Assembly: GCF_003574735.1 (NCBI RefSeq)
Contig: NZ_QORW01000004.1
Span: 306,846 to 370,845, forward strand
DNA length: 64,000 nucleotides
Source: Dongia deserti
GTDB lineage: Bacteria; Pseudomonadota; Alphaproteobacteria; Dongiales; Dongiaceae
Reading direction: 5' to 3'
Of the stretch, positions 8,324-17,608 are shown piece after piece. Within the stretch, counting starts at the first letter, position 1; each line of letters begins with the position of its first letter. Below the pieces are notes generated by a model. The model made no database searches. It was not told the origin of the DNA and saw only the letters and a list, made by a program, of their open reading frames with translations. The position numbers were made by a program, and so were the translations under genes.

Positions 8324-9339
8324 GTACCGATAACAGACTCCTCCACGCGCTCTATCGCGACATGCGTCGCATCCGCTCGCTGGAGGAGCGGGTCAGCGAA
8401 TTGTTTGTGCGCTCGGAAAGCGCGGGCTCGATGCTGCACCTGTCCATCGGCGAGGAGGGCATCGCGGGCGTCGTCCACGCCATGGAGCGACAAGATAGCT
8501 TCACCACGCACCATCGCGGGCACGGCATTTTCGTTGCGCGCGGCGCGGAACCGGCGCGCATGCTGGCGGAGATCGCCGGCAAGGCGAACGGCTATTGCCG
8601 CGGCAAGGGCGGATCCATGCATATCGCCGACATGGGGCTCGGCCATCTCGGCGCCAACGCGATCGTGGGCGGCGGCATCGCGCACGCGGTAGGCGCTGCC
8701 CTCGCCTACAAGCGCAAGAAGCAGCCGCGCGTGTCGGTCGCCTTTTTCGGCGATGGGGCGATGCAGCAGGGCATTCTCTATGAAAGCATGAACCTGGCCG
8801 CGCTCTGGTCCCTCCCGGTCGTGTTCGCCTGCATCAACAACCAGTACGGCATGGGCACGCGGGTCGACCGTGCCGCCGCCAATCTGGCCTTCGATGACCG
8901 CGCCCGCGCCTTCGGGCTTGACGGCGTGATCGTCGACGGCGCGGACGTCGAGCTCGTGCACGAAACGGCGGAGCGTGTGCTCAGCAATGCGCGCCAGGGC
9001 AAGCCGGGCTTCATGTCGCTCACCTGCTATCGCTTTTATGGCCATGCGCGCATGGACAAGAGCCCCTACCGCGACGAGGCGGAGGAAGCGGCCGGGCGCG
9101 CGCGCGATCCCTTGAAGAAAGCGCGAGATAAGTTGATCGCCCGCGGCGCAAAGGCAGCGGAACTCGATGCGCTCGACGCGGAGATTGCGGCAGAGATGGA
9201 TGCGGCACTCGAGGCCGCGGTCAATTCGTCGTTGCCGTCAGTGGATTCGATGTTCGAGGACGTATTCGCGCCCGATCAGCCGAAACCGGTGCCGGTCCGC
9301 ACACGTCTCAACGCCATCCTATCGGAGGCGGCGAAATGA
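8320..9339 (+). CDS. thiamine-pyrophosphate dehydrogenase E1 component, alpha subunit (acetoin/pyruvate type)
   Basis: A 339-residue E1 alpha. The TPP motif is present: GDGAMQQGILYESMN and, about 30 residues later, INNQYGMGT (GDG...NN). GRGKGGSMH-like text (CRGKGGSMHIAD) and YRFYGHARMDKSPYR are typical of acetoin and branched-chain 2-oxo-acid dehydrogenase alpha subunits. It would decarboxylate or cleave a 2-oxo or 1,2-diketo substrate and pass the acyl group to the E2 lipoyl arm. It overlaps both neighbours by ATGA, so it belongs with the kinases. Confidence 0.92.
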   Translation: MSTDNRLLHALYRDMRRIRSLEERVSELFVRSESAGSMLHLSIGEEGIAGVVHAMERQDSFTTHHRGHGIFVARGAEPARMLAEIAGKANGYCRGKGGSMHIADMGLGHLGANAIVGGGIAHAVGAALAYKRKKQPRVSVAFFGDGAMQQGILYESMNLAALWSLPVVFACINNQYGMGTRVDRAAANLAFDDRARAFGLDGVIVDGADVELVHETAERVLSNARQGKPGFMSLTCYRFYGHARMDKSPYRDEAEEAAGRARDPLKKARDKLIARGAKAAELDALDAEIAAEMDAALEAAVNSSLPSVDSMFEDVFAPDQPKPVPVRTRLNAILSEAAK

Positions 9340-10340
9340 GCGCCATCGAGACTACCTATCGCGAGGCTTTGCGCCAGGCACTCATCGACGCGATGAACGA
9401 GGACCCGGACATCGTCGTGCTGGGCGAGGAAGTCGGCCTCTATGGCGGCGCCTATGGCGTGACCAAGGGCCTGATCGACCAGTTCGGGCCGGAGCGCATC
9501 CTCGATACACCGATCTCCGAGGCCGCCATCGTCGGTGCGGCAGTCGGCGCCGCAATGAGCGGCCTTCGGCCTGTCGCAGAGCTGATGTATGTCGATTTCG
9601 TCGGCATCGTGATGGACCAGCTCGCCAACCAAGCGGCCAAGATCCGCTACATGTTCGGAGGGCAGATCGGCGTGCCGATGGTCCTGCGCAGCCAGGGTGG
9701 CACTGGCCGCTCCGCCGCCGCGCAGCATTCGCAATCGCTCGAGGCCTGGATGGCGCATGTGCCCGGCCTGCGTCTCGCCATGCCGGCGACAGTCAATGAC
9801 GCCTATCACCTGCTGCGCCATGCGCTGACTTTGCCGGATCCGGTCGTGTTCCTGGAGCACAAGGGGCTCTATGTGCAGAAGGGCACGCTGGATACTGCCC
9901 AGCCGGACGCGCCGTGGGGCAAGGCGGTCGTGCGGCGCGCCGGCCATGATCTTACCATCGTCACCTATTCAAAGATGCTGCTGGAATCCCTCGCGGCGGC
10001 CGAGCAGCTGGCGGCGCAGGGCGTCTCGGCGGAAGTAATCGATCTGCGCACCCTCAATCCATTGGATGAGGAGACCGTGGCCAACTCGGTGCGCCGCACG
10101 CACCGTGCGATGGTGGTGACGGAGGCGCACCTGACAGGCGGCTTCTCGGCGGAGCTGTCGGCGCGCATCCACGAATCCTGCTTCGATCATCTGGAAGAGC
10201 CAGTCGCGCGCGTGGCGGGCGAGGATATCCCGATCCCGGTCTCGCCGCCGCTCGAGCGCAACGCCGTGCCGAACGCGCAGCTCATTACGGAAACCGGCCT
10301 GTGGTTGGTGCAAAGGAAGGCGCCGGCGTGGGCACTGTAA
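9336..10340 (+). CDS. TPP dehydrogenase E1 component, beta subunit
   Basis: A 334-residue transketolase-like beta subunit. GEEVGLYGGAYGVTKGL, the ISEAAIVGAAVGAAMSGLRP stretch and VMRSQGG-like VLRSQGGTGRSAAAQHSQSLE are diagnostic. A C-terminal transketolase domain follows with DLRTLNPLDEETV. With the alpha subunit it forms an alpha2beta2 E1. Starts by ATGA overlap with the alpha stop. Confidence 0.93.
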   Translation: MSAIETTYREALRQALIDAMNEDPDIVVLGEEVGLYGGAYGVTKGLIDQFGPERILDTPISEAAIVGAAVGAAMSGLRPVAELMYVDFVGIVMDQLANQAAKIRYMFGGQIGVPMVLRSQGGTGRSAAAQHSQSLEAWMAHVPGLRLAMPATVNDAYHLLRHALTLPDPVVFLEHKGLYVQKGTLDTAQPDAPWGKAVVRRAGHDLTIVTYSKMLLESLAAAEQLAAQGVSAEVIDLRTLNPLDEETVANSVRRTHRAMVVTEAHLTGGFSAELSARIHESCFDHLEEPVARVAGEDIPIPVSPPLERNAVPNAQLITETGLWLVQRKAPAWAL

Positions 10341-11572
10341 ATCTCCCCCTGCCCCGTCTCGGCGAGACAATGGAGGAAGGCCGCATCGTCGCCTGGCTCA
10401 AGCAGCCGGGGGACAAGTTCAAGCGCGGCGAAATCCTGCTCGAGGTGGAGACCGACAAGACGGTTGTGGAAGTGCCCGCTCTGCAGGACGGCGTGATGAT
10501 AGAGCATCTCGCCGCCGAAGCCGACATGATCCCGGTCGATGCGCCAATCGCGCGCATCGAGGTTGCCGGCGCCGTCGAGTTGGCAGCGGCGCCGAAACCG
10601 GCGGCTCCAACCCCGACGATGGCAAAGCCGGCAGCGCCGATCGCGACGCGGCCGGCCGATGACGGCTTGCGCGCGAGCCCGCGTGCTCGGCGGCTGGCGC
10701 GGGATCGTGGCACCGATCTCGCCGCCCTCACCGGCACGGGCCGAAACGGACGGATCAGCGGCGATGATGTGTTGGCCGCGAGCACCCGCACGAGCGAAGC
10801 GCCACAGGCCGCCATCCAGGTCGCGACGCTCCACGGCACGATCCAGGTACGGGAATGGCCGGCCGCTGGCCAGCGCCGCGGCGATGCCTTTCTGATCCAC
10901 GGCCTGTTTGCCGACGCGGATTCCTACGCGTTGGCGGCGCGGCGCCTTGCCAAAGGCGGCTTGCGTGTCCTCGCCATCGATCTGCCGGGTCATGGCGGCA
11001 GCGACGCCACGGCCACGAGCCTCGATCAACTGGTCGATGCGACGGCCACGGTCCTGCGCGCGCTCGCCGTCGGTCCAGTCCGGCTGGTGGGCCACTCCCT
11101 CGGCGCCATGGTCGCAGCCAAGATCGCGGCCGAGGGCGAAGTTGCGCTCGAACGTCTGATGCTGCTGGCGCCGGCCGGCCTGGGCAAGGAGATCGATACC
11201 GGCTTCATCGACCGGATGATCGGCGCCGATACCACCGCCGACCTTGAACGCGAACTCGCCAAGCTCGATGGCGGTGCCTTGTCGCCCAGCTATCTGGCGG
11301 AGCTGCTCAGCCGCATCCAGGCCCGGCGCAGCGTGCTGCGCGCGCTTGCCGCGTCGATCAATGATGGCTGCGGGCAGCTTCATTCCATCTTGGCCGATCT
11401 CGAGCGCGTGAAAGCGCATGTAACCGCCATTTTCGGCCTCAAGGACCGCATCATCCCCTGGCAGCATGCGGCCCAGATGCCGGCCCGGGCAGCAGTGCAT
11501 TTCGTCAAGAATGCCGGCCATATGCCCCATTGGGCCGCCTCGAACCTAGTGGCGGAGTTGCTGTTGCGGTAA
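10328..11572 (+). CDS. acetoin-dehydrogenase-type E2: lipoyl domain, E3-binding domain and alpha/beta hydrolase
   Basis: A 414-residue three-part protein. Residues about 1-75 are a lipoyl domain with the lipoylated Lys in EVETDKTVVEVPA. Residues about 115-150 form a peripheral E3-binding domain (ASPRARRLARDRGTDLAALT). The rest is an alpha/beta hydrolase with GHSLGA (Ser nucleophile), FGLKDRIIPW (acid) and AGHMPHW (His). This is the AcoC layout of acetoin dehydrogenase. The GTG at 10328 is preferred because AAGGAAGG sits 8 bases upstream inside the E1 beta gene; an ATG at 10301 is possible. No E3 (lipoamide dehydrogenase) is nearby, so it is supplied elsewhere. Confidence 0.9.
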   Translation: MGTVNLPLPRLGETMEEGRIVAWLKQPGDKFKRGEILLEVETDKTVVEVPALQDGVMIEHLAAEADMIPVDAPIARIEVAGAVELAAAPKPAAPTPTMAKPAAPIATRPADDGLRASPRARRLARDRGTDLAALTGTGRNGRISGDDVLAASTRTSEAPQAAIQVATLHGTIQVREWPAAGQRRGDAFLIHGLFADADSYALAARRLAKGGLRVLAIDLPGHGGSDATATSLDQLVDATATVLRALAVGPVRLVGHSLGAMVAAKIAAEGEVALERLMLLAPAGLGKEIDTGFIDRMIGADTTADLERELAKLDGGALSPSYLAELLSRIQARRSVLRALAASINDGCGQLHSILADLERVKAHVTAIFGLKDRIIPWQHAAQMPARAAVHFVKNAGHMPHWAASNLVAELLLR

Positions 11573-11583
11573 CGCCGGACTTG

Positions 11584-11636
11584 CCCTATTTACCCGCGGT
11601 TGGAACGAGGCGGCCATAGCCCGCCCGCGACGAGGG
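11584..11636 (+). promoter_or_regulatory. structured leader of the metA-like gene, possible Shine-Dalgarno sequestering element
   Basis: Three nested stems can be drawn: CCCT (11584) with AGGG (11633-11636), CGCG (11595) with CGCG (11626), and GGCGG (11609) with CCGCC (11621), with an unpaired GTTGGAACGA on one side. The outer 3' strand is the gene's own ribosome-binding site, five bases from the ATG, so closing it would block translation. Methionine genes of alphaproteobacteria are often under SAM riboswitches, but this does not match the SAM-II pattern as I recall it. Confidence 0.35.
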
Positions 11637-11641
11637 TTTTT

Positions 11642-12613
11642 ATGCCGGTCATTATCAACAGCGAAGCCATCCACCCCTTCCTGCCGTCGCTCGGCACGCC
11701 GCTGGCGATCGAGAGCGCGCGGGCGGAGCATCAGGACATCCGCCCCCTCGAGATCGCGATCATCAATCTGATGGCGGACAAGCAGACGACCGAACGGCAA
11801 CTGGCCCTCTGGCTCGGCAATACCATGCTGCAGGTCAAGCTGACCTTCGCGACGACCGACACGTACGTGCGCGACGTGCATGCCGGCCGCGAGACCAAGA
11901 ACACGCCGGCCGAGCACATCCGCAAGTTCTATCGCGCTTGGAGCGAGATCAAGGACCAGAAGTTCGACGGCTTGATCGTCACGGGCGTGAACGCGCTCAA
12001 GGAACGCGTCAGCGACGAAGACATCTGGCCGGAGGTGCAGAAGATCCTACACTGGTCGGAGACTAACGTTCTGTCATCGATGTTCCTGTGCTGGGGTGCC
12101 AAGGCGGCGCTGAAGCACTTCCACGATATCGAGAGCTACAAGAGCAAGCAGAAGCTGTTCGGCCTGTTCGAGCATCACCTCGTGTCGGACAAGACCGGAT
12201 TGCTGTTCGGCTTCCCCGATGTGTTCCCGGTTCCCGTCTCGCGCTGGAAGAGCCCGCGCCGCGAGGACATCCTCGAACACGAGGCTCTGGAGATCGTGGC
12301 GGATTCCGAGGAGGGCGGCCCGAACATCATCGTCGAGAGCGCGCCCTATGATCGCGGGCGGTTCCTCTACCCCCATCGCGTCTACATCCTCAATCATCCG
12401 GAATACGACACAGAGACCCTGGGTGTGGAGTACAAGCGCGATTCTGCGAAGGACTCGCGCTGGCCATTGCCGCTCCACTACTTCCCCGGCGATAACCCCG
12501 ACCGCATGCCGCGCAACACCTGGCGGCACACGGCGCACATCTACACCAACTGGATCAAAGCGCTGTACGAAGCGACGCCGTACAATATTGAAGATATTCC
12601 GCGGGCGTTCTAG
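11642..12613 (+). CDS. metA: MetA-family homoserine O-acyltransferase, divergent
   Basis: A 323-residue MetA-family protein (class-I glutamine-amidotransferase fold) that acylates homoserine for methionine synthesis. RPLEIAIINLM, NTPAEHIRKFY and FDGLIVTG match the family. The catalytic Cys is Cys150 (SSMFLCWGAKAAL); His252 and Glu254 lie in NHPEYDTETL. In the acyl-specificity loop after VTG, enterobacterial proteins read APLG and others APVE; here it reads VNAL, so whether succinyl-CoA or acetyl-CoA is used cannot be called. The ATG at 11642 matches the family start. Confidence 0.85.
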   Translation: MPVIINSEAIHPFLPSLGTPLAIESARAEHQDIRPLEIAIINLMADKQTTERQLALWLGNTMLQVKLTFATTDTYVRDVHAGRETKNTPAEHIRKFYRAWSEIKDQKFDGLIVTGVNALKERVSDEDIWPEVQKILHWSETNVLSSMFLCWGAKAALKHFHDIESYKSKQKLFGLFEHHLVSDKTGLLFGFPDVFPVPVSRWKSPRREDILEHEALEIVADSEEGGPNIIVESAPYDRGRFLYPHRVYILNHPEYDTETLGVEYKRDSAKDSRWPLPLHYFPGDNPDRMPRNTWRHTAHIYTNWIKALYEATPYNIEDIPRAF

Positions 12614-12655
12614 CGGCGGACCTGCAACGGACCTGGCGCGTGCTTTGTCCGCCGC
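12613..12655 (+). terminator. hairpin after metA
   Basis: GCGGCGGAC (12613-12621) and GTCCGCCGC (12647-12655) are perfect 9-base complements around a 25-base loop, starting at the metA stop codon. There is no T-run, so it may act as a Rho-dependent pause or a 3' stabiliser rather than a classical terminator. Confidence 0.3.
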
Positions 12656-12752
12656 GCGTCACGGAACCTAACCTGCCACCGAACTTGTTTACAGGAAACG
12701 GCAATGCTGCCTCCTGGGCAGCCATGCTGTCATTTGTTGTGGAGAGAGGATT

Positions 12753-12824
12753 ATGAACATCTTCTACATCATCGGCGTGGTGGTTGTCATTGCTGTCATC
12801 CTTAGCTACCTGGGATTGGCATAG
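12753..12824 (+). CDS. 23-residue membrane micropeptide
   Basis: The frame encodes M-N-I-F-Y-I-I-G, four valines, I-A-V-I-L-S-Y-L-G-L-A, a single hydrophobic helix of membrane-spanning length and little else. GGAGAGAGGA (12741-12750) is a strong ribosome-binding site two bases before the ATG. Tiny single-helix proteins of this look occur in alphaproteobacteria as hypothetical proteins; function is unknown. It lies between metA and a palindrome, convergent with the ROK gene. Confidence 0.6.
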   Translation: MNIFYIIGVVVVIAVILSYLGLA

Positions 12825-12833
12825 CCTCTTCAT

Positions 12834-12864
12834 CGTCGTGGTCGGAGTTGCTCCGACCACGACG
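12834..12864. repeat. REP-like palindrome, perfect 14-bp stem with TTG loop
   Basis: CGTCGTGGTCGGAG and CTCCGACCACGACG are perfectly complementary around TTG. It lies between two convergent genes. Its core TGGTCGGA-N-TTG-N-TCCGACCA recurs at 22435, so it is probably a dispersed extragenic palindrome that may also stop transcription from both sides. No T-run follows. Confidence 0.65.
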
Positions 12865-12885
12865 GCGGGGAGCCGATGAACGTTC

Positions 12886-14154
12886 CTACCCCGCCGTTCT
12901 CAGAAAGATCTCCCGGTCCACCGCGAAGTTCGTCAGCAGCGGCAGGCTGGCGCCACCGATGGCGCGGGCGTCGCTGCCGATGCTGCCCTCGACGGTGGTG
13001 AATGGCGACAAGCCCTGCTGGTCCAGCTGCGCGATCTGCTTCTTCGTTTCTTCGACCAGGCGCGTACGCACGTCGGGCGGACAGGCAACATCAATGATGG
13101 CGGCTTCGAAATCGATCACCGAGACGGACGCCACGATCGCCTGCGCAAGGTGTATCGAGGAATCCTTGATCCAGACATCGAGCGGATTGCCGATCTCGCC
13201 CCAGTCCTGCGGCGTCTTCCACAGCATGGAGGGATCGCGCCCTTGATTGCTGATCAGCTGTTCCAGGCGGTAGAGCGATGCCGAGCGAATGAGCTGCAGC
13301 ACGCCGAGCGGCCCTTCGCCGCTCACCGGCATGGAGCCCAGGGCGCCGGCGTTGGCAGTGCGGCCTTGATAGAGCATGCCATTGAGGACGATGCCGCCGC
13401 CGATGAAAGAGCCGATGAAGAAGTAGACGAAGTCGCGATACCGGCTGCCGATGCCGAAGGAGAGCTCGGCGGCGCAAGCGGCGGTCGCGTCATTGCAGAG
13501 TTGCACGGGCCAGCCCGACAGCTTCGTCACCTCGCCCACCAAATCGAAAGTGCGCCAGACCTGCAGCACATCGTGCGGCGCGCCGATCTCCTTTTCCCAG
13601 TTCCAGAGCTCGAATGGTGTCGCGATGCCGAGGCCGGAGATGCGCGCGCGCTGTGCCGGCTTCAAGTCGCGCTGCAGCTCTTCAATGCCGTCGCGCACAA
13701 AGTCGAGAGTCGGGCCGGGCTCCGGATAGCGATAGGTCCGGTGCTGGCTGGCGCGCACTTTTCCCATGAGATCGATCAACACAAGATCAGCGCTGCGGCG
13801 CCCGACCTTGAGGCCGATGGAATAGGCGCCGTCGGGATTGAGGCTGAGAGGAACCGGCGGCTGGCCGATACGCCCGCGCTGCGGCCGCTGGCGCAGCAGC
13901 AGCCCGTCCGCTTCGAGTTGCTTCACGATGACGGAGGCGGTTTGCGCCGAGAGCCCGGTGACACGCGCGATCTCCGCCTTGGGCAGGCTGCCGTAGCGGC
14001 GGATCAGGGACAGCACCAGCCGCTCGTTATAGAGCCGCACGCCCGATTGGCTGCCGCCGCGCGCCAGATCGCCCGGATGCAGCGGCGGCGTGCTGAGCGT
14101 CCGTCCGATGCTCGGCACCTGCGGAACTGCGATCTCTGGACCGACTTTTGCCAT
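12886..14154 (-). CDS. frcR: ROK-family transcriptional regulator (FrcR/NagC-like)
   Basis: A 422-residue repressor. An N-terminal winged helix-turn-helix (LPKAEIARVTGLSAQTASVI, residues about 58-78) is followed by a ROK domain: GLKVGRRSADLVLIDLMGKV, GLGIATPFE, and FIGGGIVLNGMLYQGRTANAGALGSM. ROK repressors bind a sugar or sugar phosphate and leave DNA. The gene is divergent from the sugar-binding protein and shares with it a 35-base palindrome, so it most likely regulates that transporter. The symbol is by analogy with the rhizobial fructose locus. The metal-site CxxGxxGC motif of sugar-kinase ROK proteins is not evident. Confidence 0.85.
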   Translation of the reverse strand: MAKVGPEIAVPQVPSIGRTLSTPPLHPGDLARGGSQSGVRLYNERLVLSLIRRYGSLPKAEIARVTGLSAQTASVIVKQLEADGLLLRQRPQRGRIGQPPVPLSLNPDGAYSIGLKVGRRSADLVLIDLMGKVRASQHRTYRYPEPGPTLDFVRDGIEELQRDLKPAQRARISGLGIATPFELWNWEKEIGAPHDVLQVWRTFDLVGEVTKLSGWPVQLCNDATAACAAELSFGIGSRYRDFVYFFIGSFIGGGIVLNGMLYQGRTANAGALGSMPVSGEGPLGVLQLIRSASLYRLEQLISNQGRDPSMLWKTPQDWGEIGNPLDVWIKDSSIHLAQAIVASVSVIDFEAAIIDVACPPDVRTRLVEETKKQIAQLDQQGLSPFTTVEGSIGSDARAIGGASLPLLTNFAVDREIFLRTAG

Positions 14155-14226
14155 CGAATTGCTGTTATTTGGGCCCTTGGCCTGAGCGGCCTTACACTTT
14201 GAAAGTGCCCCATTTTCTTGCTCGGG

Positions 14227-14261
14227 GTCAATAACTAAATCCGCGTGATTTAATTATTGAC
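14227..14261. promoter_or_regulatory. operator for the ROK regulator
   Basis: GTCAATAACTAAATC (14227-14241) and GATTTAATTATTGAC (14247-14261) are inverted repeats matching at 14 of 15 positions, separated by CGCGT. It is the only strongly AT-rich stretch between the divergent genes and overlaps the -35 of the transporter promoter, as a repressor site should. Confidence 0.7.
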
Positions 14262-14285
14262 TCGCCGTGAAACATTGTCTGGAAT
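14257..14285 (+). promoter_or_regulatory. candidate promoter of the sugar ABC operon
   Basis: TTGACT (14257-14262), a 17-base spacer, then TGGAAT (14280-14285). The -35 is good and the -10 is weak. It lies inside the right arm of the palindrome, giving a leader of about 110 bases. Confidence 0.35.
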
Positions 14286-14403
14286 GAGCGCGGCGGTCGG
14301 TTCCATCGCATGCGGGGTTGCGCGACCCTGGCACAGCGCCCCGGCCGCAGATCTATCTCAATCAATGTTCGACCCCGAAGCGGGGAACCATGGGAGGACG
14401 AAA

Positions 14404-15456
14404 GTGACAGCATCATTATCATTCCGCAGCTTGAAGAAGATCGCCCTGGGTACTGCCTTCGGCACTGCCTGCTTGGCCTTCATCGGCACAGCCCCTGCCC
14501 TCGCCGAAGACATCATCGTCGGCCTCATCACCAAGACCGAGATCAATCCGTTCTTCGTGAAGATGAAGCAAGGCGCACAGGCCAAGGCCAAGGAGCTGGG
14601 CGTCGAACTGCGCTCCTATGCCGGCAAGGTCGACGGGGACAATGAATCCCAGGTCGCCGCGATCGAAAGCCTGATCGCCGCCGGCGCCAAGGGCATTCTC
14701 ATTACGCCCAGCGACACCAAGGCGATTGTCCCGGCCGTCGAGCGGGCGCGCGAAGCCGGCATCATGGTGATCGCGCTCGACACGCCGCTGGAGCCGATCA
14801 CTGCTGCCGACGCCACGCTCGCCACCGACAACTTCAAGGCTGGCGAGTTGATCGGTCAGTGGGCTGCGGCAACGCTCGGCGAGGACGCGAAGGATGCGCG
14901 TATCGGCTTTCTCGATCTGACCCCGATGGAGCCGACGGTCGATTACCTGCGCGACCAGGGCTTCATGAAGGGCTTCGGCATCGACATCAAGGACCCGACC
15001 GATATCGGCGACGAGGACGATCCGCGCATCGCCGGCCACGACGTGACCTCGGGCAACGAGGAGGGCGGCCGCAGGGCGATGGAGAACCTGCTGCAGAAGG
15101 ACCCGACCATCAACGTCGTCTACACGATCAACGAACCGGCCGCGGCAGGCGCGTATGAAGCGCTGAAGGCGGTGGGCCGCGAAAAGGATGTGCTGATCGT
15201 CTCGGTCGACGGCGGCTGCCCGGGCGTCAAGAACGTCGAAGCGGGGATCATCGGCGCCACCTCGCAGCAATATCCACTGCTCATGGCCTCGATGGGAGTC
15301 GAGGCAGTGGTCAACTACGTGAAGACCGGCAAGAAGCCGGAGAATTCGCCTGGCCTCGACTTCTTCAACACGGGCGTTGAGCTCATCACCGCCAAACCGG
15401 TGGACGGCGTTCCCTCGCTCAGCGTCGAGGAAGGCCTTGCGAAGTGCTGGGGTTGA
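14404..15456 (+). CDS. frcB: sugar ABC transporter substrate-binding protein (FrcB-like)
   Basis: A 350-residue periplasmic binding protein of the ribose/galactose type. The GTG at 14404 follows GGGAGGACGAAA, a strong ribosome-binding site. The Sec signal peptide ends in GTAPALA and the mature chain begins [39 protein letters not shown] and [20 protein letters not shown] match FrcB, the fructose/ribose/mannose-binding component of rhizobia. It is first in the frcBCA order. Actual ligand is inferred from family only. Confidence 0.88.
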   Translation: MTASLSFRSLKKIALGTAFGTACLAFIGTAPALAEDIIVGLITKTEINPFFVKMKQGAQAKAKELGVELRSYAGKVDGDNESQVAAIESLIAAGAKGILITPSDTKAIVPAVERAREAGIMVIALDTPLEPITAADATLATDNFKAGELIGQWAAATLGEDAKDARIGFLDLTPMEPTVDYLRDQGFMKGFGIDIKDPTDIGDEDDPRIAGHDVTSGNEEGGRRAMENLLQKDPTINVVYTINEPAAAGAYEALKAVGREKDVLIVSVDGGCPGVKNVEAGIIGATSQQYPLLMASMGVEAVVNYVKTGKKPENSPGLDFFNTGVELITAKPVDGVPSLSVEEGLAKCWG

Positions 15457-15496
15457 GTCCAGGTTTCCAACCACAAAAGATCCACGAGCCCTCCTT

Positions 15497-15608
15497 CCCT
15501 CCCCCGAGGCGGGGGAGGGTTAGGGTGGGGGCGATGGTTCAGCTCGACCCAGCCTTCGCTCGATAGAGCAACCCCCACCCCGGCTCTCCTCCAACTTGGG
15601 GGAGGGCG
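15497..15608. repeat. GC-rich intergenic inverted-repeat element
   Basis: CCCTCCCCC and GGGGGAGGG pair around GAGGC (15497-15519), and the following TAGGGTGGGGGC pairs with ACCCCCACCC at 15571-15580. The layout of C-tract/G-tract stems with a gGGTTAGGGTGGGGG-like arm resembles mobile intergenic repeats common in alphaproteobacterial genomes. It lies between the binding-protein and permease genes and could lower expression of the distal genes relative to the first. Confidence 0.6.
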
Positions 15609-15655
15609 TTGTAGCGTGCGCAGGCAAGGATGCCTGCAGATCAGGGGAGTCCCGC

Positions 15656-16737
15656 ATGAGCGGAGCCGACACGGAAAGCAGGGCCGGCCCAGCCGGCTAC
15701 GAGCAGGCCCTGAAGAAAGCCGACCAGAGCATTGCGTCGTTCGAGGAGGATGCTGCGACGCCGCTCAGGCGGCTACAGCATTTCCTGCATGCGCATCCGA
15801 CGGCGATCCCGGCGATCGTGCTGGTGCTTGCCATCATCCTGTTCTCCAGCATCGCCGGCCAGAAATTCCTGCATCCGTTCAATTTCTCGCTGGTGCTGCA
15901 GCAGGTCACCATCATCGGCATCGTTGGCGTGGCGCAGACTCTCATCGTGCTAACCGCGGGCATCGATCTCTCGGTCGGCGCCATCATGGTCCTGAGCTCC
16001 GTGGTGATGGGCAAGTTCGCCATCGACGTCGGGCTGCCCGTTCCGCTGGCCTTCGCGAGCGGCCTGGTGGTCGGCACGCTGTGCGGCATCATGAACGGCC
16101 TGCTGGTCACCCGGTTGCGCCTGCCGCCTTTCATCGTGACCCTCGGCACCTGGAGCATCTTCTTCGCGCTCAATCTCTGGTACTCAGGCAGCGAAAGCAT
16201 CCGGTCCCAGGACATCGCGGCAACAGCCGGCTTCCTTCAATTCACCGGCACGCCCTTCGTCATCGGCCAGGCGCGCATCACGATCGGTTCGATCCTGATG
16301 CTGGGGCTGGTATTCCTGTTCTGGTACATCCTCAACTGGACATCGTTCGGGCGACACATCTATGCGATCGGTGATGATCCGGAGGCGGCCAAGCTGGCCG
16401 GCATCCGCACCAACGGGTTGCTGCTCTCGGTCTATGGGATCGCCGGCTTCATCTGCGCGGTGGCAGGCTGGGCGCTGATCGGCCGCATCGGATCGGTCAG
16501 CCCGCAGGCCGGCTACACGGCGAACCTCGATAGCATCACGGCGGTCGTGATCGGGGGTACCAGCCTTTTCGGCGGGCGCGGCTCCATCATCGGCACGCTC
16601 ATAGGCGCGCTCATCGTTGGCGTGTTCCGGAACGGCCTTGCGCTCTCGGGCGTCGACGTGCTGTGGCAGGAATTCGCGGTCGGCTTCCTCATCATTGCGG
16701 CGGTGGCGATCGACCAGTGGCTGCGGAGGGTCTCGGC

Positions 16738-16741
<4 letters not shown>
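15656..16741 (+). CDS. frcC: sugar ABC transporter permease (FrcC-like)
   Basis: A 361-residue inner-membrane permease of the BPD_transp_2/RbsC family with a long cytoplasmic N-terminus followed by 8-10 hydrophobic segments. VLTAGIDLSVGAIMVLSSVV and VIGGTSLFGGRGSIIGTLIG are the characteristic motifs, and YAIGDDPEAAKLAGI is the cytoplasmic coupling loop. The ATG at 15656 follows AGGGGAG. Its stop overlaps the ATP-binding gene. Confidence 0.92.
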
Positions 16742-17523
<782 letters not shown>

Positions 17524-17608
17524 AGGAGCGCGCGCCATCCTTTCTGAGGGAACCCATTGCCGCTGTCCTTGTTGGTGGATTCGTTAACACCAGCCAAGGA
17601 ACCGAGGC

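Noticed and set aside
11573..11641. SAM-II riboswitch before metA
   Set aside because: I could not match the conserved loop sequences of SAM-II from memory; only a generic structured leader is claimed.
12834..12864. Classical intrinsic terminator
   Set aside because: The stem is perfect but no T-run follows on either strand, and the core recurs elsewhere as a repeat.
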